The notes under the pieces: generated by a model | Database searches by the model: none | Seen by the model: the letters and a program-made list of their open reading frames with translations, nothing else | What the model was told of the DNA's origin: nothing | Shown: in pieces, positions 25,832-34,229 of the stretch | How positions within the stretch are numbered: position 1 is the first letter of the stretch | Layout of the letters: the number at the start of each line of letters is the position of its first letter | Source: Elusimicrobiota bacterium | GTDB lineage: Bacteria > Elusimicrobiota > Elusimicrobia > FEN-1173 | Assembly: GCA_016714745.1 (NCBI GenBank) | Contig: JADKCG010000005.1 | Span: 62,001-126,000, forward strand | Length of the DNA: 64,000 bases | Direction: 5' to 3' | Position numbers and translations under genes: made by a program

Positions 25832-26793
25832 AAATCGTGGTCCTTCATGTAGTCTTCGAAATTGTCCAACAAGTCGCCCCAATAGCGCGTGTGGAGATAG
25901 CGTTCGCCAGAGTCGGGAAGAACCGTCACAATCACCCCTTCTTTCAATCCGTTGGCCACCTCAAAAACACCGTGAACAGCGGCACCGCAAGAGTACCCCA
26001 CAAGAATGCCCTCTTCCCGCGCCATGCGGCAACACATTTCGTAGGCGTCTTCCGTGAACACTGAAATTTTCCGATCGTGAACGCGGGGATCATAAATCCC
26101 TGGAACGATGGACGTTTCCATGTGCTTCAACCCTTCCAGACCATGCAATGGCGTGGCGGGTTCCACGGCCACGATTTCAATTTTCGGGTTCAGCTCTTTT
26201 AAGCGTCGGCCCGTGCCCATCAACGTCCCGCTGGTTCCGATCCCCCCCACGAAATGGGTCACACGGCCTTCGGTTTGTTTCCAAATTTCTTCGGCGGTGG
26301 TTTTGTAATGGGCGCGCCAGTTGTTGGGGTTATTGTATTGGTCCGGCATGTAATAGCGGCCGGGGTTCGCCTCAAACAGCCGATGGGATTCAAGCTGGGC
26401 ACCGTCAGTGCCTTCCATGGGATCCGTATATATCACCTTGGCGCCGAAAGCCTCAATTAAGCGCCCTTTAGCCGAGGCATTTTGCGGCATGACCAATTGG
26501 ACCCGGATCCCCAGCGCCGCGCCGATCATAGCGTAGGCGATGCCGGTATTGCCCGAAGTGGAATCTAATAGGATTTTCTCTTTCGTCAGTTCGCCCGACG
26601 CGAGGGCCTCCACCATCATGTTCTTGGCGGGACGATCTTTCACAGACCCGCCCGGGTTCATGAATTCCGCTTTGGCGTAGATCTCCACGCCCTCAGGGAC
26701 CCACCGGGAAAGACGATCAAGTCGCAAGAGCGGCGTGTTCCCAATACGGTCGAGAAGGCCGACGCCATGACGAAGAGACCCGACGACCGACAT
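25828..26793 (-). CDS. PLP-dependent cysteine synthase, CysM/CysK-like
   Basis: Beta-replacement enzyme forming cysteine from an activated serine and a sulfur donor. Motifs: NPGGSVKDRPA with the Schiff-base lysine, the substrate loop STSGNTGIA, the phosphate loop GGIGTSGTLMG and DSGERY. The segment YYMPDQYNNPNNWRAHYKTT resembles the mycobacterial CysM/CBS branch that can accept sulfur from a protein thiocarboxylate. I start at the ATG at 26793 with a GAGAGGGGG site; the longer frame to 26898 overlaps the upstream gene and is Pro/Gly-rich. Neighbours (E1-rhodanese upstream, JAMM and sulfite reductase downstream) fit a carrier-dependent cysteine pathway, though no carrier gene is adjacent. Confidence 0.88.
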   Translation of the reverse strand: MSVVGSLRHGVGLLDRIGNTPLLRLDRLSRWVPEGVEIYAKAEFMNPGGSVKDRPAKNMMVEALASGELTKEKILLDSTSGNTGIAYAMIGAALGIRVQLVMPQNASAKGRLIEAFGAKVIYTDPMEGTDGAQLESHRLFEANPGRYYMPDQYNNPNNWRAHYKTTAEEIWKQTEGRVTHFVGGIGTSGTLMGTGRRLKELNPKIEIVAVEPATPLHGLEGLKHMETSIVPGIYDPRVHDRKISVFTEDAYEMCCRMAREEGILVGYSCGAAVHGVFEVANGLKEGVIVTVLPDSGERYLHTRYWGDLLDNFEDYMKDHDL

Positions 26794-26872
26794 TGTCACA
26801 CCCCCTCTCCCGCCCGTTCCCATACCAACACTGTCAGGCACGGGGGGAGGAAACCACGGGAGAGAAACATGA

Positions 26873-28030
26873 TCAATATTTTGGAACGGTCGGGTCAATT
26901 TCGTCGGACCAGGCTTGAATGCCGCCTTTGACGTTGGTGAGTTTCTGGAAACCCATTTTTTTTAGCACCCCAATCGCTTTGGCGCTTCGCACGCCAGACC
27001 GACAGTGAACGATGATGTCATCGGCGGTGTCCAACTCATTGGCGCGGCCCGCCACGTCGCCCAAAGGGATGAGACGCGCGCCGGGGATTTGGGCGATGTC
27101 AAATTCGCTGGGCTCTCGCACATCGAGAAGGGTGAACTTCTCTTTTCGGTCCATGCGGGCCTTCAATTCCCTCACAGTGATTTCCCCCATGGCGGAGTTC
27201 GATTTGTCTCCGTTTTCGTTGCCACGCCCAATGCCGCAAAACTGGTCGTAATCCACCAACTCTTTAATCGTGGGGTTCTTGCCGCAAACCGGACAGAGAG
27301 GGTTGCGCCGAATTTTCAATTCGTCGAAGGTCATTTCCAAGGCGTTGAAAAGAAGCAAACGGCCAACGAGGGACCGTCCTTTCCCAATAATCAGTTTGAT
27401 CGTCTCTGTGGCCTGAATGAGCCCCACCAGCCCCGGAAGGATTCCCAACACCCCCCCCTCGGCGCAGGACGGCACCTCGCCCGGGGGAGGAGGTTCTGGG
27501 TAGAGGCATCGGTAGCAGGGGCTTTCGGAGTCGTTGGGGTTGAACACGGTGGCTTGCCCGTCAAAACGAAAGATCGACGCATACACGTTGGGCTTTTTCA
27601 GAAACACACAGGTGTCGTTGGTGAGATAGCGGGTTTGGAAATTGTCTGTCCCATCCACAATAATGTCGTAGTGGCTGGCGATGTCCATGGCCACGTCGCG
27701 TTTGAAGGGGAGGTTGTAGGTCTTCACCACCACATTGGGGTTGATGTCACGAATGGCTTCCCGGGCGCTTTCCACTTTAAGTTTGCCGACGTCATCGGTG
27801 CCGTGGATCACTTGACGGTGAAGATTGGTGTGGTCCACCACATCGAAATCCACCAAGCCCAAAGTGCCCACGCCGGCCGCGGACAGATAGAGCGCGTTGG
27901 GCGACCCTAAACCCCCGGACCCGATCAAAAGGACTTTTGCGTCCATCAACTTTTCTTGCCCTTCCACACCGACTTCAGGCATAATCAAATGCCGAGAATA
28001 ACGCAACACCTGTTCCTGATTGAGTTTCAT
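26873..28030 (-). CDS. MoeB-rhodanese fusion (MoeZ-type) sulfur-carrier activating enzyme
   Basis: Adenylates a ubiquitin-like sulfur carrier and then transfers persulfide sulfur to it. Residues 1-260 are the E1-like domain: LLIGSGGLGSPNALYL, DHTNLHRQVIH, DGTDNFQTRY and zinc pairs CYRC and CPVC. Residues about 285-385 are a rhodanese domain with the active-site loop IVHCRSGVRS. 385 residues, matching mycobacterial MoeZ and cyanobacterial homologues. It overlaps the phosphatase gene by 4 bases and is followed by the cysM-like gene. Confidence 0.93.
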   Translation of the reverse strand: MKLNQEQVLRYSRHLIMPEVGVEGQEKLMDAKVLLIGSGGLGSPNALYLSAAGVGTLGLVDFDVVDHTNLHRQVIHGTDDVGKLKVESAREAIRDINPNVVVKTYNLPFKRDVAMDIASHYDIIVDGTDNFQTRYLTNDTCVFLKKPNVYASIFRFDGQATVFNPNDSESPCYRCLYPEPPPPGEVPSCAEGGVLGILPGLVGLIQATETIKLIIGKGRSLVGRLLLFNALEMTFDELKIRRNPLCPVCGKNPTIKELVDYDQFCGIGRGNENGDKSNSAMGEITVRELKARMDRKEKFTLLDVREPSEFDIAQIPGARLIPLGDVAGRANELDTADDIIVHCRSGVRSAKAIGVLKKMGFQKLTNVKGGIQAWSDEIDPTVPKY

Positions 28031-28671
28031 GAGAGGACCTCCCGCAGTTCGGCGAACGCGCCGAGCAGATAATCCGGAGAGTGGGACATCAACTCCGCTC
28101 CGGTACGAAATCCATACGTCACCGCCGCCACGCGAACCCCCGCGGCGCGAGCCGCGTGAATGTCCATGGGGCTGTCCCCCACCATCACGGCTTCGGCCGG
28201 CAAAACTCCCATCTGCCGAAGCGCTTCCACCACCGGAGCGGGATCCGGTTTGCGAGTCGACAGAGAGTCACCGCCCAGCACCACGGAGAAAAACGAATCC
28301 AGTCCCAAAGCTTTCAGCGTTTTTACAGTGTGGGCCATGGGCTTGTTCGTCACAACCGCCAACCCTCGGCCCGCAAAAGAATGAAGGGTCTCAAGAACCC
28401 CGGGATAAAGACGGGTCGAATCGGTGCAGTGGTCAAGATAATAAGGGAGAAAGATCTCCAAGGCGCGTTTCATGGTCGGCTCGTCCAACGGACCCGCCGC
28501 CCGCGTGAGGAGCTGTCGCACCCCGTCCCCCACCATCTGTTCAACGCTCTCCAGGGAAAGAATTGAATGCCCCCCCAAAGCCGCTAAGGTAAAATTAACA
28601 CAGGCCGCGATGTCACGCCGACTATCGATTAATGTCCCGTCCAAATCGAACAGGAAACCCTTCACGTCCAT
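28027..28671 (-). CDS. HAD-superfamily phosphatase, phosphoglycolate-phosphatase-like
   Basis: Small-molecule phosphatase. HAD motif I is FLFDLDGTLIDS (nucleophile aspartate at residue 9), motif II VVTNKP, the lysine in RKPDPAPV and motif IV VMVGDSPMDIHAA, with a helical cap between. 214 residues. The Gph/PPase branch is the nearest by motif, but substrates in this superfamily cannot be assigned from sequence alone. It starts 4 bases before folE ends, in the same run. Confidence 0.88.
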   Translation of the reverse strand: MDVKGFLFDLDGTLIDSRRDIAACVNFTLAALGGHSILSLESVEQMVGDGVRQLLTRAAGPLDEPTMKRALEIFLPYYLDHCTDSTRLYPGVLETLHSFAGRGLAVVTNKPMAHTVKTLKALGLDSFFSVVLGGDSLSTRKPDPAPVVEALRQMGVLPAEAVMVGDSPMDIHAARAAGVRVAAVTYGFRTGAELMSHSPDYLLGAFAELREVLS

Positions 28672-28674
28672 TTT

Positions 28675-29274
28675 TTATTTGGGGTGGATCAACGCCAAGA
28701 ATTCGTCGCGAGTGCGACCGTCGGTGCGAAAGAGACCCAACATGGAACTGGTGAGGGTGGGACTATCGATGCTTTCCGCGCCCCGCATTTCCATGCACAT
28801 ATGGCGGGCTTCCATCACCACCCCCACCCCAGCGGGCTGACCTTTGTTCATCAGAATGCTGGCAATTTCATTGGTCAGGCGCTCTTGCACCTGAAGTCGG
28901 CGGGAAAAGGCCTTCACAAGTTTGGGGATCTTTGAAAGCCCAATGATCTTCCCGTTAGGAACATACGCCACATGACAGACACCAAAAAACGGAAGCAGAT
29001 GGTGTTCGCAGAGTGAATAAAACGAAATATCTCTTACCACCACCATTTCGCTATAAGGCTCATCGAAAAGGGCTCGGTTAATGAGCCCGTCCACATCAAC
29101 CTTATAGCCTGAGGTCAAATCTTGCCACGCTTTCGCCACCCGTTGAGGGGTTCGAACAAGCCCCTGCCGTTTCGTGTCTTCCCCCACCAAGACCAACAAT
29201 TCCTCCGCTAAGGTTTCGAGGGATCGGAAAGAAGAGGAGTGGTCGTTGGTTTTTGGAGAAGCGACGGGGATCAT
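28675..29274 (-). CDS. folE: GTP cyclohydrolase I
   Basis: Converts GTP to dihydroneopterin triphosphate, first step of folate (and other pterin) synthesis. Zinc and catalytic segment YSLCEHHLLPFFGVCHVAYV, plus GLSKIPKLVKAFSRRLQVQE and QPAGVGVVMEARHMCMEMRG. 199 residues, the standard homodecamer subunit size. ATG at 29274, 15 bases after the DUF2203 gene. Confidence 0.96.
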   Translation of the reverse strand: MIPVASPKTNDHSSSFRSLETLAEELLVLVGEDTKRQGLVRTPQRVAKAWQDLTSGYKVDVDGLINRALFDEPYSEMVVVRDISFYSLCEHHLLPFFGVCHVAYVPNGKIIGLSKIPKLVKAFSRRLQVQERLTNEIASILMNKGQPAGVGVVMEARHMCMEMRGAESIDSPTLTSSMLGLFRTDGRTRDEFLALIHPK

Positions 29275-29288
29275 AATTTTGCCCCAGG

Positions 29289-29699
29289 TCAGGAAAACTT
29301 ACGAAGGGAAAATAGGGATATTTCGATGGGTTTGCGTGATTCAAATCCTTCCGATTGCAGGTGCCAAAACGAAATGCGCTCTTCCCCCAAGCGCCAACAC
29401 AAATACACGTTGCCCTGACCGGGAATCCAGCTCGGGAAATCCACCAACCCGTTGTCAACGTCTTTGACAAGGCATCCCAAACCGCGAATGGCCTCTAAAC
29501 GGCGCGTGGTCTCTGTCAATAAGAACTCCACCTGACCCCGCCCCATGGCCAACGCCACCGGGTCCGGCGTGTCAAGAACCCTCCCGAGAATGATCTTTGC
29601 GTCCGCGCGACGCTTCAATTCCCGGGCTTCGCTCATCAATTCCCGAATTTTCGGGAGCAAAGAATGGGCTTCTTCCAGTGTAAAATAGTCGTTCGGCAT
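29289..29699 (-). CDS. DUF2203 family protein
   Basis: Conserved protein of unknown function, 136 residues. It shows the family's N-terminal FTLEEAHSLLPKIRELM helix and C-terminal signature VDNGLVDFPSW followed by VYLCWRLGEERISFWH. Predicted soluble and largely helical. It sits between bcp and folE with 15-30 base spacers. I see no catalytic motif and assign no function. Confidence 0.85.
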   Translation of the reverse strand: MPNDYFTLEEAHSLLPKIRELMSEARELKRRADAKIILGRVLDTPDPVALAMGRGQVEFLLTETTRRLEAIRGLGCLVKDVDNGLVDFPSWIPGQGNVYLCWRLGEERISFWHLQSEGFESRKPIEISLFSLRKFS

Positions 29700-29730
29700 A
29701 GCTATATATTACTTTAAAAGTTGCCTTTCG

Positions 29731-30183
29731 TCAAAGGATTGCCAACACCTCTTCGGCATGGGTGGCGGGTTTCACTTTGGGAAAGACCGCCGCCACGCGA
29801 CCGTCGGCTCCGATCACGTAGGTGACGCGGAGGATGCCCATGTATTTTTTCCCATACATCGACTTTTCTCCCCACGCGCCGTAGGCTTTCACGATGTCTC
29901 CGGATTCATCCGCGATCAGAGGAAAAGGGAGGCTGTATTTTTCGGCAAATTTCTTATGGGACGCCGCGCCGTCTTTGCTCACGCCGAGCACCACCGCCCC
30001 CCTTTTTTTTATCGCCCCATGCCCTTCCCGAAAGGCGCACGCCTCAACCGTGCATCCCGGGGTCATATCTTTAGGATAAAAATAAAGAACCACCTTCGAG
30101 CCTTTTAAATCAGCCAACCGAAGGGTCTTTCCGTTTTGCTCCACCCCGGTAAAATCCGGGGCACGATCGCCTACCTTTAACAT
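29731..30183 (-). CDS. bcp: Thiol peroxidase / bacterioferritin comigratory protein (peroxiredoxin)
   Basis: Reduces hydrogen peroxide and organic peroxides through a cysteine thiol. VVLYFYPKDMTPGCTVEACA holds the peroxidatic cysteine (PGCT) and a resolving cysteine five residues later, as in 1- or 2-Cys BCP/PrxQ. KYSLPFPLIADESGDIVKAYG is typical. The ATG at 30183 has GGAGG 6 bases upstream; a GTG 6 bases earlier is less well placed. About 150 residues, cytoplasmic. Confidence 0.95.
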   Translation of the reverse strand: MLKVGDRAPDFTGVEQNGKTLRLADLKGSKVVLYFYPKDMTPGCTVEACAFREGHGAIKKRGAVVLGVSKDGAASHKKFAEKYSLPFPLIADESGDIVKAYGAWGEKSMYGKKYMGILRVTYVIGADGRVAAVFPKVKPATHAEEVLAIL

Positions 30184-30195
30184 AGACACCCTCCA

Positions 30196-31265
30196 CTATT
30201 TTTTAAGTTCCAACGCTCGCAAGACCGAGCGGGCCGCTTCGTGCGCGTCCAAGGAATCGGTGAACCCGTCAAAAACGGCAAGCGGACGTTCCTCCCCCCG
30301 TTCAATGCGAACGCCAAAATGAGGCGGAGGTCCAGAGAACGCCACTCTCACTCCGGTCACGGCGGACCTGGGAAACCGCCATTGCTTAGAGAATTTCCAC
30401 AAACGGCGGCGGATCACGATGTCGTAATCGGTGACAATCATTTCTTCACGACCAAACCACAACAAAGCAAAAAAAAGCGCCGCGCCCCCCGCGGCAACCC
30501 CGAAAATCCCATACGCCCAAGGCGGAGCCTTTCTCTTCGCCAGGATCATAAGAACACCCACCCCGCCCACCGTCCACACCACCAGGGGGTTTGGCCCGGG
30601 AAAGCGAAACGGGACCCCAACCGAAGAACCCTCTGTCCCGGCTGTTCGATAAGAACCACAGAACGGCGGGGGGCCGTCCCTTTGCCAAAACGGGGAGGAG
30701 GGACAGGCAACAGATGGGACGGTGGCCCAGCCACTCGGGCCACCACAACGTCGAACCGTGCCTCAAATATTGGAAGCGAAACGCTTTTGGCCCTTAATTG
30801 CCAAACCACGTGGCCGTCCGTGGAAGGCCCAGAGGGCGGCCCCTCAAGGGGGATCGAAAAATGAAACGGCCAAGCGTCGGGCCCCGTGGGGGCGGGGGAA
30901 CAGACTTGCGACGACCAGAGAAGCCATTGCCCCCCAGAGTTTTGTTCCAAACAATCCAAGTTCAGGACCAACCCTGCGGGATCTCTCCTCTCTGTCCCCG
31001 TATGAAGCACACCGACCATCACTTCCCCCGGCCTGGCAGAAGACCAAATGTTCACCCTCGCGTGAACCGAATTCTTTTGACGCCGCAAGGAACCCGCCGC
31101 GCGAAACAACAGGATTCCCGCGCCGCCCCCCATCGCCATTCCGACCAATAATGTCCAAACGCTGAAGGGAGTCACCCAGAGCCATCGCCCATACGCTCCC
31201 CCCGCCAAAACCAGCCAGGCCACAGCAAACACCAAGGGACCCCCGGTTTCAAAACTCTTTTTCAT
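30196..31265 (-). CDS. Membrane protein of unknown function, with one frameshift
   Basis: Not recognised with confidence. From the ATG at 31265 (overlapping the EVE gene stop, ATGA) come two hydrophobic segments, then a soluble part of about 150 residues. After a frame break near 30630 a third and fourth hydrophobic segment (VVWTVGGVGVLMILA and FGVAAGGAALFFALLWFG) lead into a C-terminal domain of about 80 residues (YDIVIRRRLWKFSKQWRF). Total about 355 residues after correction. The shape recalls DUF3592-type membrane proteins, but this is only a resemblance. Confidence 0.6.
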
Positions 31266-31675
31266 CTCGGGGATTCTCCGTTGGACAATCCCCATAAAAC
31301 CTTATTTTGAGATTCTGTGAGCGGAGCCACGGACAACCGAGGGATCCGAATGAAATCCATGCGAGAGAGGGCGGGATGGCTCCGCAGGGCCGCAAGCGGT
31401 ATCGGATTTTTCAGCCAACTTTCGAAAGTGACGTCGACGGCAAGCCAATGCTCGTCTGCGGGGTCTGGGTAGGCGGTCCCTTTGGCGCGAGCCCTGCACA
31501 CCAAAGATTTTTCGGGGGACGTATGGTATCCCCAAATCGTATCCCCGGAAGAGATGGCTCGGAGCGAAAGACGCGCCCGCGGTCCGCGAATCCCGTCCCA
31601 ACGAACAGAGGTTTCAGACTCCACGCGGGACCAGGGGAACGTGGCGGGTTCCGTTGAAAAGATCCAAGCGTTCAT
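31262..31675 (-). CDS. EVE-domain protein
   Basis: Small PUA-like EVE domain, a fold that binds modified nucleobases. Family features: start MNAWIFSTEPATFPW, then VRWDGIRGPRARLSLR, GDTIWGYHTSPEKSLV and a C-terminal RIPRLSVAPLTESQ. About 137 residues. I start at the ATG at 31675, overlapping the moaE stop by 4 bases; the longer frame to 31927 lies inside moaE. EVE proteins are sometimes linked to defence or to RNA/DNA modification; nothing adjacent here supports a specific role. Confidence 0.88.
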   Translation of the reverse strand: MNAWIFSTEPATFPWSRVESETSVRWDGIRGPRARLSLRAISSGDTIWGYHTSPEKSLVCRARAKGTAYPDPADEHWLAVDVTFESWLKNPIPLAALRSHPALSRMDFIRIPRLSVAPLTESQNKVLWGLSNGESPR

Positions 31676-32142
31676 GAGGGGGGGTAGGTGAGGACGCTGT
31701 CCGAAATCAGCATGGTCTCCCGATGATCTTCTGACCAGCGAGAAGAACCATCGGAAAAAACATCTTTTTTCCACAGAGGGACCCGTCCCTTCATTTGTTC
31801 CAACGCGTAATGGCAAGCCGAAAACGCGTCCACCCGGCGAGGGGAACTCACGACTAAAAAAAGGCTCGTTTCCCCCACCGGGATACGTCCCAGCCGGTGT
31901 TGACATAACATGCGAGTGCCGGGCCATCTCCTCTCGACTTCCTCAAGGATACGGTTCATTTCCAACTCGCCCATGGCCTCGTAAGCCTCGAACTCTAACG
32001 CTGTGACGGGACCCTCTTGGGTCCGGTCAAGGCGCACCACGCTTTGAAAGGAAACGACGGCCCCGGGTTCTGTTTCCCGAGCCCGCTCTTCAATTCCATC
32101 GACCGCGATCGGAGCGATGGTAAAGAAGGGGACTTCTTCCAT
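31672..32142 (-). CDS. moaE: Molybdopterin synthase catalytic subunit MoaE
   Basis: Transfers sulfur from MoaD thiocarboxylate to precursor Z to make molybdopterin. Motifs: GAVVSFQSVVRLD, LEFEAYEAM, HRLGRIPVGETSLFLVVSS and the catalytic LEQMKGRVPLWKKDVFSDGS. About 156 residues from the ATG at 32142, which has GGAAG 8 bases upstream. The frame is open a further 130 bases upstream and is only one base out of register with moaD, so a MoaD-MoaE fusion is possible. Confidence 0.92.
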   Translation of the reverse strand: MEEVPFFTIAPIAVDGIEERARETEPGAVVSFQSVVRLDRTQEGPVTALEFEAYEAMGELEMNRILEEVERRWPGTRMLCQHRLGRIPVGETSLFLVVSSPRRVDAFSACHYALEQMKGRVPLWKKDVFSDGSSRWSEDHRETMLISDSVLTYPPS

Positions 32143-32201
32143 TAGTGGGACTTCCGAAAAATCCGAAACGAGACCAACACGCCCGCGCCCGCCGCGTTCA
32201 T

Positions 32202-32429
32202 TCAGATCACACCCAACGGCGGCAAAAAAGCCACCTCGTCGCCGTCGAACAGCGACGTGTCCCAATGGGCCCACCGGCGATTCACCGCCACACGCAGGGA
32301 ACGATCTTTCAAGAAATTCAAATTGACATCGTTCTCCACCACCCGCTGGGGCGTGGCCGCGAGGGGCACCTGTCGTTCGCGGGTTTTCGCCTGGTCCGCC
32401 AAGTGAGCGAAGAAAAGGAGCGTGATCAC
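32202..32429 (-). CDS. moaD: MoaD-like sulfur-carrier protein, lacking the terminal GG in this frame
   Basis: Ubiquitin-fold small subunit of molybdopterin synthase, 75 residues. The beta-grasp pattern and the family ending DGDEVAFLPPL are clear, but the frame then reads GVI and stops instead of the obligatory GG. One inserted base at about 32209-32212 would give PPLGG and continue straight into the open moaE frame (DLNERGG and on). So this is either a sequencing error with a MoaD-MoaE fusion (as in mycobacterial MoaX) or a carrier that cannot form a thiocarboxylate. Start overlaps the nadA stop by 4 bases. Confidence 0.82.
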   Translation of the reverse strand: MITLLFFAHLADQAKTRERQVPLAATPQRVVENDVNLNFLKDRSLRVAVNRRWAHWDTSLFDGDEVAFLPPLGVI

Positions 32430-33348
32430 CCCTGAACCATCCGATCGATGGCGCGGCGGGCTTTATCGGCGATTTCCGGCGGAACGGTGATCCGATGTTT
32501 CAAGCTTTGCAGAGACCACAAGACCTTTTCAACAGTGATTTTTTTCATGAATTCGCATTGGGCGGCCCGGGCCACCGGAAGAAAGGTCTTCCCCGGATTC
32601 TGTTTTTCCATGGCATGAATGATACCGGTTTCCGTCGCCACAAGAAACGTTTTCTTTGGAGATTCCTTGGCGTGCCGCACCATGCCGCTGGTGGACGCAA
32701 TAAAGTCCCCATGCTTTAACGCGGAGGACAAACACCCGCACTCCGGATGAACCATCAGTTCCACGCCCGGGTGGGCTTTCTTTTGAGCCTCTATGTCTTG
32801 GTCTGTAATGGCGTAATGAACGTGACAAGACCCTGGCCACAGGTGAATTTTCCGGCCCGTTTTTTCTCGCACGAATTGGCCCAGGAACATGTCCGGCAGA
32901 AACAAAATCTCTTTGTCGGGGGCAATGGATTCCACCACCCGGACAGCGTTGGAGGAGTACAACAATAATCGGATTCTGCCTTGACATCGGCGGTGGTGTT
33001 GACGTAGGCCACCACCACGACCCCGGGGTGATGGGCCTTCCATGCGCGAACCTGAGCCACGTCCGCCGTGGCCGCCAAAGAACAACCGGCGTCCAGGTCG
33101 GGCAAGAGAACCGTTTTGGTGGGAGCCAGAATCGCGGCCGTCTCCGCCATAAAATGAACCCCACAAAAAACGATCACCTCCGCCGTGGACTTAGCCGCCT
33201 CCTGGGACAGAGCCAACGAATCGCCCACCACGTCGGCGATGTCCTGAACGTCGTCTCTTTGGTAGTTGTGCGCCAAGATGACGGCATTGCGTTCTTTGGC
33301 GAGACGTTTGATTTCGGCAACGATGTCGGTGGGTGGCGCGGTGGTCAT
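32426..33348 (-). CDS. nadA: Quinolinate synthase A, with one frameshift
   Basis: Oxygen-sensitive 4Fe-4S enzyme that condenses iminoaspartate with dihydroxyacetone phosphate to quinolinate for NAD synthesis. N-terminal frame: ILAHNYQRDDVQDIADVVGD, DSLALSQEAA, CGVHFMAETAAIL. The other frame: FLPDMFLGQFV, PGSCHVHYAI, HPECGC and FIASTSGMV. The three cluster cysteines (YCC, GSCH or HPEC region, and AAQCEFMKK) are present across the two frames. One base is missing near 32960; the corrected reading is DYCCTSSNAVRVVESI. About 307 residues, normal. Confidence 0.94.
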
Positions 33349-33358
33349 CTTTTTTTCC

Positions 33359-33735
33359 TTAAAAAGAAAGGATCGGCCCGCCTTGGGCCTGAGAGAGGAA
33401 CGCGTTTAATCCAACCACGGCGTCCACCCGTTCGGCGACGCGTGTGGGGGGCATTTTTAAAAGCCGCACCCACGCCGAACAAGCGTAAACCCGAACACCG
33501 CCATGCCCACGCAGGTCATTTAAAAGGCCATGGGGACTTGTTCCCAAAATCAAACGCCCCCCTCCAGACCAGACTCCGGGGGTGTCCAGCGGTCCGCAAC
33601 AAAGGCGCCCAGGGCGGGTCCCCGAAGGAAAAGCAAGCACCGATCGCCCCGAGCCCGCGCGGCGGCGAGAAAAGAAACCCCTTCATACAATCGATCGATT
33701 TCACCGCCAAACAGGACAACCGAAAAAACCCCCAC
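33359..33735 (-). CDS. DsrE-family sulfur-relay-like protein, with one frameshift
   Basis: Small DsrE/DsrF-like fold. The N-terminal frame from the GTG at 33735 reads FSVVLFGGEIDRLYEGVSFL followed by RCLLFLRGPALGAFV; after a break near 33580 it continues LLNDLRGHGGVRVYACSAWV and VDAVVGLNAFLSQAQGGPIL. The cysteine in VYACSAWV is at the position used by DsrE-like sulfur carriers. About 125 residues after correction. Its place in front of nadA and the moa genes is compatible with sulfur transfer, but no partner is evident. Confidence 0.72.
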
Positions 33736-33743
33736 GCCCTCGC

Positions 33744-34076
33744 CTAACGACGTTTTTGACGCGCGGGAGCGGAAAGGGATTTTGCTTCAGCGGAGGCGGC
33801 CGGCGTGGAGGTCTTGGACGTCTCTTGCATCCGCGCTTTTAACGCTTCCAAACTCTCCCGGTTCTGTTCCTGAATTTTGGAGATGCGCCGAGCGGTGAGC
33901 CACTGGCGGAAACTGGTGTCAACCACATAAAAAATCCCCAATACCACCAGAAGACCCGACAGACTAATGCCGATCAGAAACCGCCGGCGGTTCGCGATGA
34001 GAAGTGAAACGATCACCCCCAAGATCCCAAGACTCAGAATCGCCAAGCCAAACATGTTGCTGGTTAATATGAACAC
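33744..34076 (-). CDS. Small membrane protein of unknown function
   Basis: 110 residues starting at a GTG at 34076 with GGGAGGG 5 bases upstream. Two membrane helices (about 8-29 and 34-52: LAILSLGILGVIVSLLI and FLIGISLSGLLVVLGIFYVV) are followed by a charged, probably coiled segment (ISKIQEQNRESLEALKARMQ) and a Lys/Ala-rich tail. It stops with TAG 9 bases before the DsrE-like gene. No family recognised. It may be the first gene of the long minus-strand run and lies back to back with the histidine kinase. Confidence 0.7.
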   Translation of the reverse strand: MFILTSNMFGLAILSLGILGVIVSLLIANRRRFLIGISLSGLLVVLGIFYVVDTSFRQWLTARRISKIQEQNRESLEALKARMQETSKTSTPAASAEAKSLSAPARQKRR

Positions 34077-34193
34077 GTGTCCCTCCCTGGGTGAACCCTT
34101 TGGATAAAGGATCCAAATTGACGTTTGCTACAGGCCTAATGTTAACAGACAAAGCGACTTACGACAAGGCTCATCTCAATTTATTTTGGCCGC

Positions 34194-34222
34194 TTGACGA
34201 GCCCCATCCCCTCTGTTACACT
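34194..34222 (+). promoter_or_regulatory. Sigma-70 promoter of the histidine kinase gene
   Basis: TTGACG (34194-34199), 17-base spacer, TACACT (34217-34222). Transcription would begin near 34229, practically at the TTG (34230) that starts the kinase, implying a leaderless or nearly leaderless message. Confidence 0.6.
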
Positions 34223-34229
34223 AAACACC

